Below, one piece after another: positions 8,049-17,025 of a stretch of 35,581 nt of DNA (position 1 is its first letter; every line of letters begins with the position of its first letter). Under the pieces are notes generated by a model, which was given only the letters and a program-made list of their open reading frames with translations, had not been told where the DNA came from and searched no databases. The DNA is from Alphaproteobacteria bacterium. Its GTDB lineage: Bacteria > Pseudomonadota > Alphaproteobacteria > JAUXUR01. The stretch is taken from positions 1 to 35,581 of the forward strand of contig JAUXUR010000083.1 of assembly GCA_030680745.1 (NCBI GenBank), in the 5' to 3' direction. Position numbers and translations under genes: made by a program.

Positions 8049-9008
8049 TCAACCTACAATCCCAACACGCCCCATTTCAATAAACTTTGCACGGCGTTTT
8101 TCACGTAAAACACTACCATCCACGCCGATCAATTCTTTGAGGGCGCGTTCGAGTGTATCGCTTAATTTATTGACTGCCTCTTGTGGTATACGATGCGCGC
8201 CACCTAATGGTTCGGGAATAATGCCATCGATGACTTTTAACTTTAATAAATCTTGGGCTGTTAATTTTAAAGCTTCGGCAGCTGTTACTTTATAATCGGC
8301 ACTACGCCATAAAATAGATGCACAACCTTCTGCTGAAATAACGGAATAAACAGCATGCTCGAACATAAAGATTTGATCCGCAACGGCGAGTGCGATTGCA
8401 CCACCTGATCCGCCTTCACCTGTAATAATTGAAATCAAGGGCGTTTTAATAGTCAAACATTTTTCAATCGATCGTGCGATTGCTTCAGCTTGACCGCGTG
8501 TTTCAGCATCAAGGCCGGGATAAGCACCTGCCGTATCCACCAAACAAATAACAGGTAATTTTAAACGATCGGCGAGATCCATTAATCGTTGCGCTTTGCG
8601 ATAGCCTTCTGGTCTCGCCATACCGAAATTATGACGCAATCTTGATTCCGTATCCGATCCGCGCTCATGTCCAATAATAACAGCGGCATAGCCTTTGATG
8701 CGACCAATGCCACCTATAATGGCCTGATCTTCAGCAAACAATCTATCTCCCGCCAAAGGTATAAAATCTTGAACGAACCCTTGAATAAAATCTTTGAAAC
8801 GAGGGCGTTGCGGATGACGTGCCACTTGTATTTTTTGATAAGGTGTTAATTTGCCATAAATTTGCTTTAAAAGTTTGGATACTTTGTTTTGTAATTTATC
8901 AACTTCATCAGCAATATTGACATTAGAACTACCGCTTAGATGGCGTAATTCTTCAATTTTGCCTTCAAGTTCTAGAATAGGCGCCTCAAAATCAAGAGCT
9001 TGATACAT
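8049..9008 (-). CDS. accA: Acetyl-CoA carboxylase carboxyltransferase subunit alpha
   Basis: A 319-residue AccA, normal length for the family. With AccD it moves the carboxyl group from biotin on AccB to acetyl-CoA, making malonyl-CoA for fatty-acid synthesis in the cytoplasm. Recognisable segments are YQALDFEAPILELEGKIEEL at the N-terminus, GRIKGYAAVIIGH, the RPEGYRKAQRLM stretch, DTAGAYPG and the oxyanion region GEGGSGGAIALAVADQI. The start is ATG 9008; a TTG one codon upstream is also open, but AAGGA is eight bases before the ATG. That binding site overlaps the ileS stop codon, so the two genes are probably translationally coupled. Confidence 0.97.
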   Translation of the reverse strand: MYQALDFEAPILELEGKIEELRHLSGSSNVNIADEVDKLQNKVSKLLKQIYGKLTPYQKIQVARHPQRPRFKDFIQGFVQDFIPLAGDRLFAEDQAIIGGIGRIKGYAAVIIGHERGSDTESRLRHNFGMARPEGYRKAQRLMDLADRLKLPVICLVDTAGAYPGLDAETRGQAEAIARSIEKCLTIKTPLISIITGEGGSGGAIALAVADQIFMFEHAVYSVISAEGCASILWRSADYKVTAAEALKLTAQDLLKLKVIDGIIPEPLGGAHRIPQEAVNKLSDTLERALKELIGVDGSVLREKRRAKFIEMGRVGIVG

Positions 9009-9018
9009 CAATAAATCC

Positions 9019-11814
9019 TTAAGCCGTTTGTTTTAAATTTTGCTGTGCGTCATTCAAAGCTTCTTCACAACGATCACAAGTCTTAGGCTCTGCTTTTGGC
9101 GCAACTTCTTCCAAAATACGCCAGCAACGTACACATTTTTCGCCTTCAGCTATATGAATTTGCACTTTAATACCAGGTGTTTCAAGCAATTCAAAAACAG
9201 GACCCTCTAATTTATCTTCTTGCGTCACGTTGGAACTAATCGAAATTTCAGCTAAATCCAACCCATTTACAAGGTCTAAATATTCCTTGGATAATTCAAT
9301 ATGAGGATGCGCTTGAAGGCTTGAACCCAATTTCTTTTGTGCGCGTTCGATTTCTATAGCGCCCGTAATAACAGAACGAATATCACGAATTTTTTGCCAT
9401 TTCGCATCAATGTTTGGATTAGACCAAGAAGAAGGCACACGTTCAATTTGATGGAGATGAATTGAATCTTGTTTTTCTTGCGCATCAAGGTAACGCGCGA
9501 AAAATGCGTCTTCAATCGTGAAACACAAAACAGGTGCCAACCATTTAGATAAATAATTGAAAAGAATATCTAAAACTGTACGACAAGCACGTCTTTTAAG
9601 CGACGTCACCGCATCACAATATAAACTATCTTTTCGAATATCAAAATAAAGCGCCGACAGATCTGTTGTACAAAAGGTGTGTAGCTCTGAGTAAAATGAA
9701 TTAAGATTAAAGCTTTGGTTCATCTCGATCAATTTTTGATCGAGTTCGTACAAACGATGTAAGATCCATTGCTCAAGTTCAGGCAGATCTTTATAATCAA
9801 GACGCTCTTCTTGCTTGAAGCCATCAAGATTTCCAAGGACAAAACGTAATGTATTACGGATTTTACGATAGACTTCAGAATGTTGTTTAATGATATCCAT
9901 ACTGACACGAATATCTTCTGTGTAATTGGTGCTCACCAACCAAAGTCTTAAAATATCGGCGCCATATTGATCAATCACTTGCGACAACGCGATCCCATTG
10001 CCCAAAGATTTCGATATTTTACGGCCTTTATCATCGACGATAAAACCATGTGTTAAAACAGTTTTAAAGGGCGCTTTGCCACCATTGCCGCATGCTACAA
10101 GCAAGGAGGATTGAAACCAACCGCGATGCTGATCTGATCCTTCAAGATACAAATCCGCAGGCCATGAAACTTCTTTACGTTTATCGAGTACAAAACGATG
10201 AGTCGTGCCAGATTCAAACCAAACATCGATAATATCTTTAATGGGTTCATAATCGGCCAAATTATAATCGGGTTCTAAGAAGCGTTTATATTCACCTTCA
10301 AACCAAACATCGGATCCTTTTTCTTTGAACGCGTCATAAATACGAGCAAACACTTTTGGATCTTTAAGAATTGCACCTGTTTCTTTATGCACAAAAATAG
10401 CGATCGGCACACCCCAAACACGTTGACGCGAAATACACCAATCTGGCCTGTTTTCAACCATTGATCGAATACGATTGCGACCTGTATCAGGGATCCATCT
10501 TGTATCATCAATAGCTTTCAATACAACATCTTTAAGGCCGCCGTGCTGAACAGGAATAAACCATTGTGGAACGGTTCTGTAAATGAGAGGTGCCTTAGAA
10601 CGCCATGAATGAGGATAAGAATGGGTAATTTGGGTTGACGCTAATAATTTGGATTGTTTTTCCAAAAGCTCAATCACCGCTTTATCAGCTTTAAAAACAT
10701 GTTGTCCTGCAAATTGCGGCACATGTTTATAATAAGTCCCATCAACATCCACCGTTTGAGGCACTTCAAGATTGAATTTCTTACCTAAATAAAAATCGTC
10801 TTCACCATGACCAGGTGCAGTATGCACAAGCCCTGTTCCTTGACTTGTAATGACGTAATCAGCAGGCAGAAGTGGCACCTCAAAATCATACCCCAATCCA
10901 TTGAATGGATGCGTGGCTATCGTGCCTTCAAGCTGCTCGCCTTTTAATTGCGCAACAATTTTAACATCAGCAAATGTACAAGTTTGTTGAACATCGCTAA
11001 GTAAATCAGCGGCTATTAAGAATCTGCCTTTATCACACGTAATAACGACATAATCAATGTCAGGGCCATAAGCAATCGCCCGGTTCCCAGGTATCGTCCA
11101 AGGTGTTGTTGTCCAAATAATGGCTTGCGTATTTTTAAGTGATTCATGACTTAGTTTCACAATAGGGAAGGCAACATAAATTGACGAGGATTGCTTGTCG
11201 TAATATTCAACTTCAGCTTCTGCCAAGGTCGTTTTTTCAACAACAGACCACATAACAGGCCGAAATCCACGATAAAATTGATCGGATAAAACGAAATGGG
11301 TGAGCTCTTTATAAATTTCGGCTTCAGCCTCAATGCTCATCGTGACATAAGGATTGTCCCAATCACCTACAACACCAATACGTTTGAATTCAGAACGCTG
11401 CACATCAATCCAAGATTTTGCAAATTGACGACATTCTTCACGAAATTCTAAAGGCGAAATGGAATCTTTGTCTTTACCATCTTTGCGATATTTTTCTTCG
11501 ATTTTCCATTCGATGGGTAATCCATGGCAATCCCAACCTGGAATATAATAAGCGTCTTTACCTTGCATTTGTTGCAAACGGTTAATAACGTCTTTTAACA
11601 CTTTATTAAGAGCTGTCCCTAAATGGATATGACCATTGGCAAAAGGTGGGCCATCATGCAGCACAAATTTAGGACGATTTTTACTGTCTTTTCTAATTCT
11701 GTCAAAGAGACCAATTTTTTCCCAATAAGCCAATAAATCTGGCTCACGCTCCACTAAATTCGCACGCATGGCAAAATTTGTTTTGGGTAAAAATACGCTG
11801 TCTTTAACGTCCAT
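9019..11814 (-). CDS. ileS: Isoleucyl-tRNA synthetase
   Basis: A 931-residue class I synthetase that charges tRNA-Ile and edits mis-activated valine. The HIGH signature appears as HIHLG (62-66) and the KMSKS signature as KISKS in the middle third. The editing insertion lies between them, with TTTPWTIPGN. Four C-terminal cysteines (894, 897, 913, 916) form the zinc site of the bacterial type. Length is typical. AAAGGA is placed eight bases before the ATG. It is first in a minus-strand unit with accA, whose binding site overlaps the ileS stop. No T-box or other leader structure is evident in the 160 bp upstream, which it shares with a divergent transposase-like gene. Confidence 0.98.
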   Translation of the reverse strand: MDVKDSVFLPKTNFAMRANLVEREPDLLAYWEKIGLFDRIRKDSKNRPKFVLHDGPPFANGHIHLGTALNKVLKDVINRLQQMQGKDAYYIPGWDCHGLPIEWKIEEKYRKDGKDKDSISPLEFREECRQFAKSWIDVQRSEFKRIGVVGDWDNPYVTMSIEAEAEIYKELTHFVLSDQFYRGFRPVMWSVVEKTTLAEAEVEYYDKQSSSIYVAFPIVKLSHESLKNTQAIIWTTTPWTIPGNRAIAYGPDIDYVVITCDKGRFLIAADLLSDVQQTCTFADVKIVAQLKGEQLEGTIATHPFNGLGYDFEVPLLPADYVITSQGTGLVHTAPGHGEDDFYLGKKFNLEVPQTVDVDGTYYKHVPQFAGQHVFKADKAVIELLEKQSKLLASTQITHSYPHSWRSKAPLIYRTVPQWFIPVQHGGLKDVVLKAIDDTRWIPDTGRNRIRSMVENRPDWCISRQRVWGVPIAIFVHKETGAILKDPKVFARIYDAFKEKGSDVWFEGEYKRFLEPDYNLADYEPIKDIIDVWFESGTTHRFVLDKRKEVSWPADLYLEGSDQHRGWFQSSLLVACGNGGKAPFKTVLTHGFIVDDKGRKISKSLGNGIALSQVIDQYGADILRLWLVSTNYTEDIRVSMDIIKQHSEVYRKIRNTLRFVLGNLDGFKQEERLDYKDLPELEQWILHRLYELDQKLIEMNQSFNLNSFYSELHTFCTTDLSALYFDIRKDSLYCDAVTSLKRRACRTVLDILFNYLSKWLAPVLCFTIEDAFFARYLDAQEKQDSIHLHQIERVPSSWSNPNIDAKWQKIRDIRSVITGAIEIERAQKKLGSSLQAHPHIELSKEYLDLVNGLDLAEISISSNVTQEDKLEGPVFELLETPGIKVQIHIAEGEKCVRCWRILEEVAPKAEPKTCDRCEEALNDAQQNLKQTA

Positions 11815-11974
11815 GATGTATTCCTTTATATTTTCTTAAAGTACCTTCGTTATACCAAAAAAAAGAGATTTTCACTATAAATATCTTCGCTAAATATATC
11901 TTCACTAAGGCATTTCTGTACTTTTTAATACGAAATATGATACAATTTCACAGTATATGACAAAAGGTTTTTAA

Positions 11975-12865
11975 ATGTTATCCAAATTCTTAGATCCCAA
12001 AAATGATGTTGCTTTTAAAAAAATCTTTGGCACCGAAAAGAATAAGGATATTCTTATCCATTTTTTAAACGATATGCTGACTTTTAAGGAAAATGAGCCC
12101 ATTGAGGATGTGACTTTTCTTAAAACAGTACAAGATCCTGAAATTGCGGCACAAAAAACAAGTATTGTTGATATTTTATGTAAAGATAACAAAGGTAATC
12201 AATATATTGTTGAAATTCAAGTCGCTAAAGAAAAAGGCTTTGAAAAACGCGCTCAATATTACGCCGCAAAAGCTTATTCTGCGCAAACACGAATTGGTGG
12301 GGCCTATGCGGATCTTAAGGAAATTATCTTTTTAGCCATTTCTAATTTTGTTATATTTCCGAATAAAGAAAATTATAAATCAGATCATATTATTTTGGAT
12401 AAAGACAGTTTTGAAAATGATCTTAAAGATTTTTCATTCACTTTTTTAGAACTCCCTAAATTTAAAAAAAATATCAATGAACTTAAAACAATTGTTGAAA
12501 AATGGATGTATTTTTTTAAATTTGCTGAAGACACAGCCGAAAAAGATGTCCCCAAAATTATTGCAGGCGACGATATTATTGAACGTGCTTATGATGAACT
12601 CAATCGATTTTCGTGGAACGAAGAAGAACTTTTGATTTATGATCAAGCCGAAAAGTATGAAGGCGCCTATATTGCGTCAATGGAGCAAAAATATGATGAA
12701 GGCCTTGAAAAAGGTGATAAAATAGGTATTGAGAAAGGTCTTGAAAAAGGCCAACAGATTGAAAAAGTAAAAATTGCAGAGAATCTCCTTAAAGCAGGAT
12801 TAGATAAAGAAATAACATCTCAAACAACAGGTCTTTCTATTGATGTTATTAACAAACTTTTCTAA
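11975..12865 (+). CDS. Rpn-family PD-(D/E)XK nuclease / transposase-like protein
   Basis: A 296-residue protein of the Rpn/YhgA-like group. It starts with the family hallmark FLDPKNDVAFKKIFG. The nuclease core is at about residues 65-85: SIVDILC provides the Asp, and QYIVEIQV the Glu-x-Gln variant of the (D/E)xK motif. The C-terminus is a repetitive Glu-Lys-Gly helix (DEGLEKG...GIEKGLEKG) ending in LSIDVINKLF, as in intact relatives. Rpn proteins are DNA endonucleases that raise RecA-independent recombination, and related genes are often multicopy. The gene seems complete, with AAAGG before the ATG. A degraded copy of its 5' end follows at 12904-12957. Confidence 0.9.
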   Translation: MLSKFLDPKNDVAFKKIFGTEKNKDILIHFLNDMLTFKENEPIEDVTFLKTVQDPEIAAQKTSIVDILCKDNKGNQYIVEIQVAKEKGFEKRAQYYAAKAYSAQTRIGGAYADLKEIIFLAISNFVIFPNKENYKSDHIILDKDSFENDLKDFSFTFLELPKFKKNINELKTIVEKWMYFFKFAEDTAEKDVPKIIAGDDIIERAYDELNRFSWNEEELLIYDQAEKYEGAYIASMEQKYDEGLEKGDKIGIEKGLEKGQQIEKVKIAENLLKAGLDKEITSQTTGLSIDVINKLF

Positions 12866-12903
12866 AAAAGAATTTCTGTTTTTATACTTATTCATAATAT
12901 AAC

Positions 12904-12957
12904 AAAGTTTTTTAAATGATATCCAAATTCTTAGATCTTCAAAAAACACGATCTTGA
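12904..12957 (+). pseudogene. Relic of a second Rpn-family gene start
   Basis: TTTTTTAAATG-ATATCCAAATTCTTAGATC repeats the leader and first seven codons of the gene at 11975 with one base changed after the ATG (MISKFLD against MLSKFLD). Then the frame diverges and stops after 13 codons. A tandem or dispersed copy was probably deleted down to its 5' end. Confidence 0.65.
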
Positions 12958-13010
12958 TTTATTTTTAAAATAGTCATAACGTATAAATTAAAACCGCATG
13001 GAGGAAATTT

Positions 13011-13484
13011 ATGAAAAAATACAAATATCTTTTGGCTTTTATTTGCTTTATAGCTACAAGCTTCGACTCGCAAGCTGACGATTATCCAACATTGGGACAA
13101 TTTATAAGTGCTCAACCACTACTTGCTGAATTTGAAGCAACGAATAGTCTTCTTCATATTCCTGTGACAGAAGTCTACAAAAAATTTGGTCCAAATCAAG
13201 ATAATTATGAGTACAGATATATAACCTTCACTGAAGCACAAACAGAACCATCAAGTAATAAAACTTTTGGCCAAATGATTAAAGAGTTTAATCTTGAAGA
13301 TATGGAGCCAGCCATAGAAAACAATAATGTCGGAACAATTATTCTAACATTTATGGCACCTGAAAGCGTAACACAAGCTGGTATGAATTTTGTAGCAAGC
13401 TTCAGGCATGTTCCTGATACCGAAACAGATCCAAACTTAGAAAAAGCTAAGGCTCAAATAAGCAGCGGATGTAGTGTTCAGTAA
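13011..13484 (+). CDS. Small secreted protein of unknown function
   Basis: A 157-residue protein with a signal peptide (hydrophobic residues ~7-20, cleavage near SQA-DD at 23-24). The mature part is acidic and polar with no transmembrane segment, and a single Cys lies near the end. No family recognised. The start is well supported by GGAGGAAATTT-ATG. A convergent hairpin at 13514-13536 separates it from maoC. Confidence 0.75.
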   Translation: MKKYKYLLAFICFIATSFDSQADDYPTLGQFISAQPLLAEFEATNSLLHIPVTEVYKKFGPNQDNYEYRYITFTEAQTEPSSNKTFGQMIKEFNLEDMEPAIENNNVGTIILTFMAPESVTQAGMNFVASFRHVPDTETDPNLEKAKAQISSGCSVQ

Positions 13485-13513
13485 CCCGATTAAAGATATT
13501 AACAAACTGATGA

Positions 13514-13536
13514 ATAGGCCAGAATAACCGGCCTAT
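13514..13536. terminator. Hairpin between convergent genes
   Basis: Stem ATAGGCC / GGCCTAT with a 9-nt loop, between the stops of the secreted protein gene (13484, plus) and maoC (13546, minus). It could serve both directions. Confidence 0.6.
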
Positions 13537-13545
13537 CCAATAACA

Positions 13546-14001
13546 CTATCGTGACGCTGCTTGTTTCTGCACTTGCGATGGCACCATAATGGTTGCCTCA
13601 CCTTCCATCACAATCTGACCATTCACATAGCATTCTGTCTTTAAATCGACGAATTTTTTATCTGGATTTAAACTTAAAACAGAAACTTTGGCTTCAACGA
13701 CATCGCCAATACGCACTGGTCGTTTAAAGCGAATATTTTGACTGACATAAATGGAGCCAGGTCCAGGAAGTTTTGTGCCTAAAACGGTTGAGATATAACT
13801 CGCGGACAACATCCCATGCGCAATGCGGCCTTTAAACATCGTATTTTTAGCAAATTCTTCATCAAGATGTACTGCATTATGATCGCCCGAAATACGTGCA
13901 AAATCTTTAATGTCTTGATCTGATACTTGATGCGCATATGAATCGCTCATACCCACCGATAATTCTTCGAAAAAGTATCCCTTAGATTTAGATTCAGTCA
14001 T
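13546..14001 (-). CDS. MaoC-like (R)-specific enoyl hydratase
   Basis: A 151-residue hot-dog-fold protein that adds water to trans-2-enoyl-CoA or a related thioester. The hydratase signature is SGDHNAVHLD with catalytic Asp40 and His45, followed by IAHGMLSASYISTVLG and the VSQNIRFKRPVRIGD strand. Length is normal for PhaJ/MaoC single-domain enzymes. The frame is open 28 codons further upstream, but AGGAGG sits six bases before the ATG at 14001. The extension would be a translation of palindrome A1, whose peptide-like frame recurs near 32880. It lies downstream of ubiA on the same strand, with repeat A1 between them. Confidence 0.93.
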   Translation of the reverse strand: MTESKSKGYFFEELSVGMSDSYAHQVSDQDIKDFARISGDHNAVHLDEEFAKNTMFKGRIAHGMLSASYISTVLGTKLPGPGSIYVSQNIRFKRPVRIGDVVEAKVSVLSLNPDKKFVDLKTECYVNGQIVMEGEATIMVPSQVQKQAASR

Positions 14002-14012
14002 TTTTTCCTCCT

Positions 14013-14138
14013 GGATAGCACCCATCCTATGGGCAAATTCGTCGTCAGGCCTGCGCTTCCGGTACTCATGTACGAAGAAGTACACTCCGTTCCGGTTCTC
14101 TCCCTTTCTAGACTTTGCCTCATAATTTGGGCGGATCT
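14013..14138 (+). repeat. Palindromic repeat family A, copy A1
   Basis: Core read on the plus strand: TATGGGCAAATTCGTCGTCA, then CCGGTACTCA, apical hairpin TGTAC-gaagaa-GTACA (14069-14084), CTCCGTTCCGG, TCTAGACTTTGCC and CATAATT. GGCAAA pairs with TTTGCC, GTCAG with CT(A)GAC, CCGG with CCGG. The outer arms (GGAT..CCCA) are specific to this copy. It lies between ubiA and maoC, both minus, so unlike most copies it is antisense to its neighbours. Confidence 0.85.
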
Positions 14139-14165
14139 ATAAAGAAGATTTATACCTTATTTATT

Positions 14166-15029
14166 CTAACTCAGATAAAACGCAAAAAAAACAATTAATC
14201 CAAAAATGACATTTGATTCAAATTTCTTTTGACAATCTTGGCCATTATTTAATTCTAATGTCGTGATTTGCCAAATCAATTGAAGCAAGGCGACATTTAT
14301 TAACATATAAAAAACGTAATTTCGACTTTCCAAATAGCCTGCTATCAGAATGAGCCCTATTGCCATCGTATAAACAACCAACAGAAAATACGGTGTTTTT
14401 TCTTTAAATAACAAAGCTGTTGATTTAACGCCAATCAATGCATCATCCTTTTTATCTTGATGCGCATAGATAGTATCATAACCAAGCGTCCAAAAAATAC
14501 CTGCAATATATAAGCAAAGACAGCTTACGGATAATTCTTCGTGATAGGTTAAATACCCCAAAAGAACGCCATAATTAAACGTAAAGCCTAGAAATAATTG
14601 CGGCCAATAGGTAATACGTTTCATGAAAGGATAAAAGCCCACAAGAATTAAAGAGCCCATCCCCCAATAAATGACGCGCAAGGGAAATTGCAGCAGAATC
14701 AAAAGACTCGGCAACAATAAAAGACCTAAAAAAATAATGGCATTCAAGCGTGTTAATGTTTGTGAAGCGAGTGGTCGAATTTTTGTACGCTCAACTTTGC
14801 GATCAATATCAATATCGGCAAGATCATTGATAACGCAACCAGCACCACGCATTAAAAAGGCGCCAAGCACAAATAACACAATATAATGAAAAGACGGACT
14901 TGTATTTCCAAGACTTAGACCCCATAAACAAGGAAGCAGAAGCAAAAAAGCGCCAACTGGTCTATGAAGACGCATCAATTTTAAATATGGGTCAAACATG
15001 CTCAAACGTTCTAACCATAATTTGCCCAT
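14166..15029 (-). CDS. ubiA: 4-hydroxybenzoate polyprenyltransferase
   Basis: A 287-residue polytopic membrane enzyme of the UbiA family that attaches a polyprenyl chain to 4-hydroxybenzoate in ubiquinone synthesis. The first Asp-rich motif is INDLADIDIDRKVERTK and the second is YAHQDKKDDALIGVKS. Both bind the Mg2+-diphosphate. RPVGAFLLLLPCLWGL and the following 7-9 hydrophobic stretches fit the family. The longest frame begins at 15080, but GAGG is seven bases before the ATG at 15029, giving MGKLWLERLSM. It overlaps the divergent rsmE by 32 bp. The ubiA / rsmE-gshA neighbourhood is common in alphaproteobacteria. Confidence 0.93.
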   Translation of the reverse strand: MGKLWLERLSMFDPYLKLMRLHRPVGAFLLLLPCLWGLSLGNTSPSFHYIVLFVLGAFLMRGAGCVINDLADIDIDRKVERTKIRPLASQTLTRLNAIIFLGLLLLPSLLILLQFPLRVIYWGMGSLILVGFYPFMKRITYWPQLFLGFTFNYGVLLGYLTYHEELSVSCLCLYIAGIFWTLGYDTIYAHQDKKDDALIGVKSTALLFKEKTPYFLLVVYTMAIGLILIAGYLESRNYVFYMLINVALLQLIWQITTLELNNGQDCQKKFESNVIFGLIVFFAFYLS

Positions 15030-15756
15030 TAATTTACCTCGTTTATATATAGATGATATTCTTTTCGACCATAAAGCCATTGAATTAAAAGAATCTGCCT
15101 TTCATTACCTACACCATGTCTTACGTAAAAAGCTAGAAGATTTTTTACTTGTTTTTGATGGAAAATCAGGTTTATGGAAAGCGCAAATCAGTTTATTATC
15201 CAAGAAAAGTCTTAGCATCACGATTATTGAGAAAACAAATGATTTCAAAACCTCATCTGGTGTACATCTTTATTTTGCACCTTTAAAACCCAAACGTCTT
15301 GATATGATAATTGAAAAAGCAACAGAATTGGGCATTCAACAATTTTGTCCGATTATTACAGAATTCACGCAAAATCGGGATGTTAATTTAGAAAAATTAC
15401 ACCTAAATGCAATTGAAGCGTCAGAACAATGCGAACGATTGGATATCCCTTCTTTTCAAGCCATTCAACCCTTGAAAAATGCGCTTTCCAACTATGATCC
15501 AAAACGTATTTTGTTATTTGCAGATGAAACACAAAATGCCCCTTCTATAATAGAGGTGCTTTCTACACAAAATTGCTCTAAAATAGATCTATTAATCGGT
15601 CCTGAAGGTGGTTTTTCAACGACTGAACGCCATTACTTAAGATCATTACCCTTTGTTAAACCCTGCCATTTAGGCCCAAATATCTTACGCGCTGAAACAG
15701 CTGCAATTTTTGGTCTTTCTTGTATTATGGCTTATAAATTTCATGGAAATTCTTGA
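14998..15756 (+). CDS. rsmE: 16S rRNA m3U1498 methyltransferase
   Basis: A 252-residue SPOUT-class methyltransferase that methylates N3 of U1498 in 16S rRNA using S-adenosylmethionine. The N-terminal PUA-like part begins PRLYIDD. The trefoil-knot cofactor site is in LLIGPEGGFSTTE (~residues 198-210) and LGPNILRAETAAI near the C-terminus. Length is typical. The ATG at 14998 has only a weak binding site; a TTG eight codons later is an alternative. The start region overlaps ubiA on the other strand. Its TGA stop overlaps the gshA ATG by one base, which points to translational coupling. Confidence 0.95.
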   Translation: MLKRSNHNLPINLPRLYIDDILFDHKAIELKESAFHYLHHVLRKKLEDFLLVFDGKSGLWKAQISLLSKKSLSITIIEKTNDFKTSSGVHLYFAPLKPKRLDMIIEKATELGIQQFCPIITEFTQNRDVNLEKLHLNAIEASEQCERLDIPSFQAIQPLKNALSNYDPKRILLFADETQNAPSIIEVLSTQNCSKIDLLIGPEGGFSTTERHYLRSLPFVKPCHLGPNILRAETAAIFGLSCIMAYKFHGNS

Positions 15757-16946
15757 TGTCTACACTTAATTCTGAAAACGATACGCGTCTAACATCCTAT
15801 GACCAACTTATAGATTATTTTTTAACTGCTGAAAAACCAGAAGAATCTTGGAAAATTGGTGTCGAACATGAAAAATTTATCGTTGATAAAGACACCAAAA
15901 AACCATTCGCTTATGAAGGCCATCAAAGCATTTTAGCAATTTTTGAAAAACTACAAGCAAAAGCTTGGGAACCTATTTATGATAAGACCCACATTATTGG
16001 GCTCAAAAAAGATAAAACAATTATATCACTAGAACCCGGCGGTCAATTAGAATTGAGCGGCGCGCCGCATAGCAATTTGGAAGATGTCACGCACGAAATA
16101 AACCAACATTTAAAAGATCTTCATCAAATATTACCTTCCTTAAATGGCCAGATTTTATGGACAGGCGTCCATCCCACTGCCAAACGCGACGATATGGCAC
16201 AAGTACCAAAATCACGCTATGTATTAATGAAGAAATATATGCCTATGGTCGGATCTATGGGCCTTGATATGATGCTTCGAACATCAAGCATTCAGGTGAA
16301 TCTTGATTTTTCATCCGAAGCTGACATGGTTCAAAAATTCCGAATTGCAACAGCTTTAACACCTTTCGTTGTTGCACTTTTTGCCAATTCTAGAGCACTT
16401 GAAGGTAAAGACACAGGATTTGAATCTTATCGTACGCATATTTGGCACAATACCGATAATGACAGATCAGGATTATTGCCTTTTGTCTTTGATGATACAA
16501 TGGGATATAAAGCCTATATCGATTATGCGCTTAATGTGCCCATGTATTTCATTATGCGCGACAACCAATATGTTGATGCACTTGGTGTTAAATTCATTGA
16601 TTTTTTGGAAAATAAAGCTGAAAAATTAAAAGAATATCAAGCGACTATGGGCGATTGGGTCAATCATCTAACAACTTTATTCCCAGAAATCCGTCTGAAA
16701 TCCTATCTTGAAGTCCGCATGATGGATGCTGGTACGCCCGAAATGATTTCAAAAGCAGCCTATTTTTGGAGCAGCGTTCTGTATGATCATGATATTCGAA
16801 ATGAAATCTATGATTTGATTATGTCTTGGCCTAAAGAACAGATTTATAAAGCCTATCAAGAAGTCTCTAAATTAGGATTTGAAACACCCTTTTTGGGTGG
16901 CACACTCATGGATTTAAAAAAGAGTTTATTGGATAGGCTTTACTAG
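15756..16946 (+). CDS. gshA: Glutamate-cysteine ligase, alphaproteobacterial/plant type
   Basis: A 396-residue ATP-dependent ligase making gamma-glutamylcysteine, the first step of glutathione synthesis. Family segments include WKIGVEHEKF, ISLEPGGQLELSGAP, GMHP-like WTGVHPTAKRDDMA, MLRTSSIQVNLDF and YLEVRMMDAG. The ATG at 15756 overlaps the rsmE stop (TGATG); a TTG one codon upstream is open but lacks support. The protein ends at LMDLKKSLLDRLY, whereas relatives usually continue for roughly 45-60 residues, so the C-terminal helices seem to be missing. The active-site part is intact, so the enzyme is probably still functional. A family B repeat follows. Confidence 0.92.
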   Translation: MSTLNSENDTRLTSYDQLIDYFLTAEKPEESWKIGVEHEKFIVDKDTKKPFAYEGHQSILAIFEKLQAKAWEPIYDKTHIIGLKKDKTIISLEPGGQLELSGAPHSNLEDVTHEINQHLKDLHQILPSLNGQILWTGVHPTAKRDDMAQVPKSRYVLMKKYMPMVGSMGLDMMLRTSSIQVNLDFSSEADMVQKFRIATALTPFVVALFANSRALEGKDTGFESYRTHIWHNTDNDRSGLLPFVFDDTMGYKAYIDYALNVPMYFIMRDNQYVDALGVKFIDFLENKAEKLKEYQATMGDWVNHLTTLFPEIRLKSYLEVRMMDAGTPEMISKAAYFWSSVLYDHDIRNEIYDLIMSWPKEQIYKAYQEVSKLGFETPFLGGTLMDLKKSLLDRLY

Positions 16947-17025
16947 GGATTGTTGATATTTGGTTTAATAAAATGAGCGTATGCACGTCCCACACGAAAA
17001 TAGCCGGGTGGTATGCAAGGCTGTT

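Noticed and set aside
8029..8295. 88-codon plus-strand frame opposite accA
   Set aside because: Antisense shadow of accA; no independent coding signal.
11815..11974. T-box or other leader regulation of ileS
   Set aside because: No specifier-loop or antiterminator-like sequence was seen, and T-boxes are rare in alphaproteobacteria.
14002..14085. 28-codon N-terminal extension of the maoC-like gene (VHEYRKRRPDDEFAH)
   Set aside because: It is a translation of palindrome A1; the same peptide arises from A2 and nearly from A3. A perfect AGGAGG supports the start at 14001, and copy A4 has a stop in this frame.
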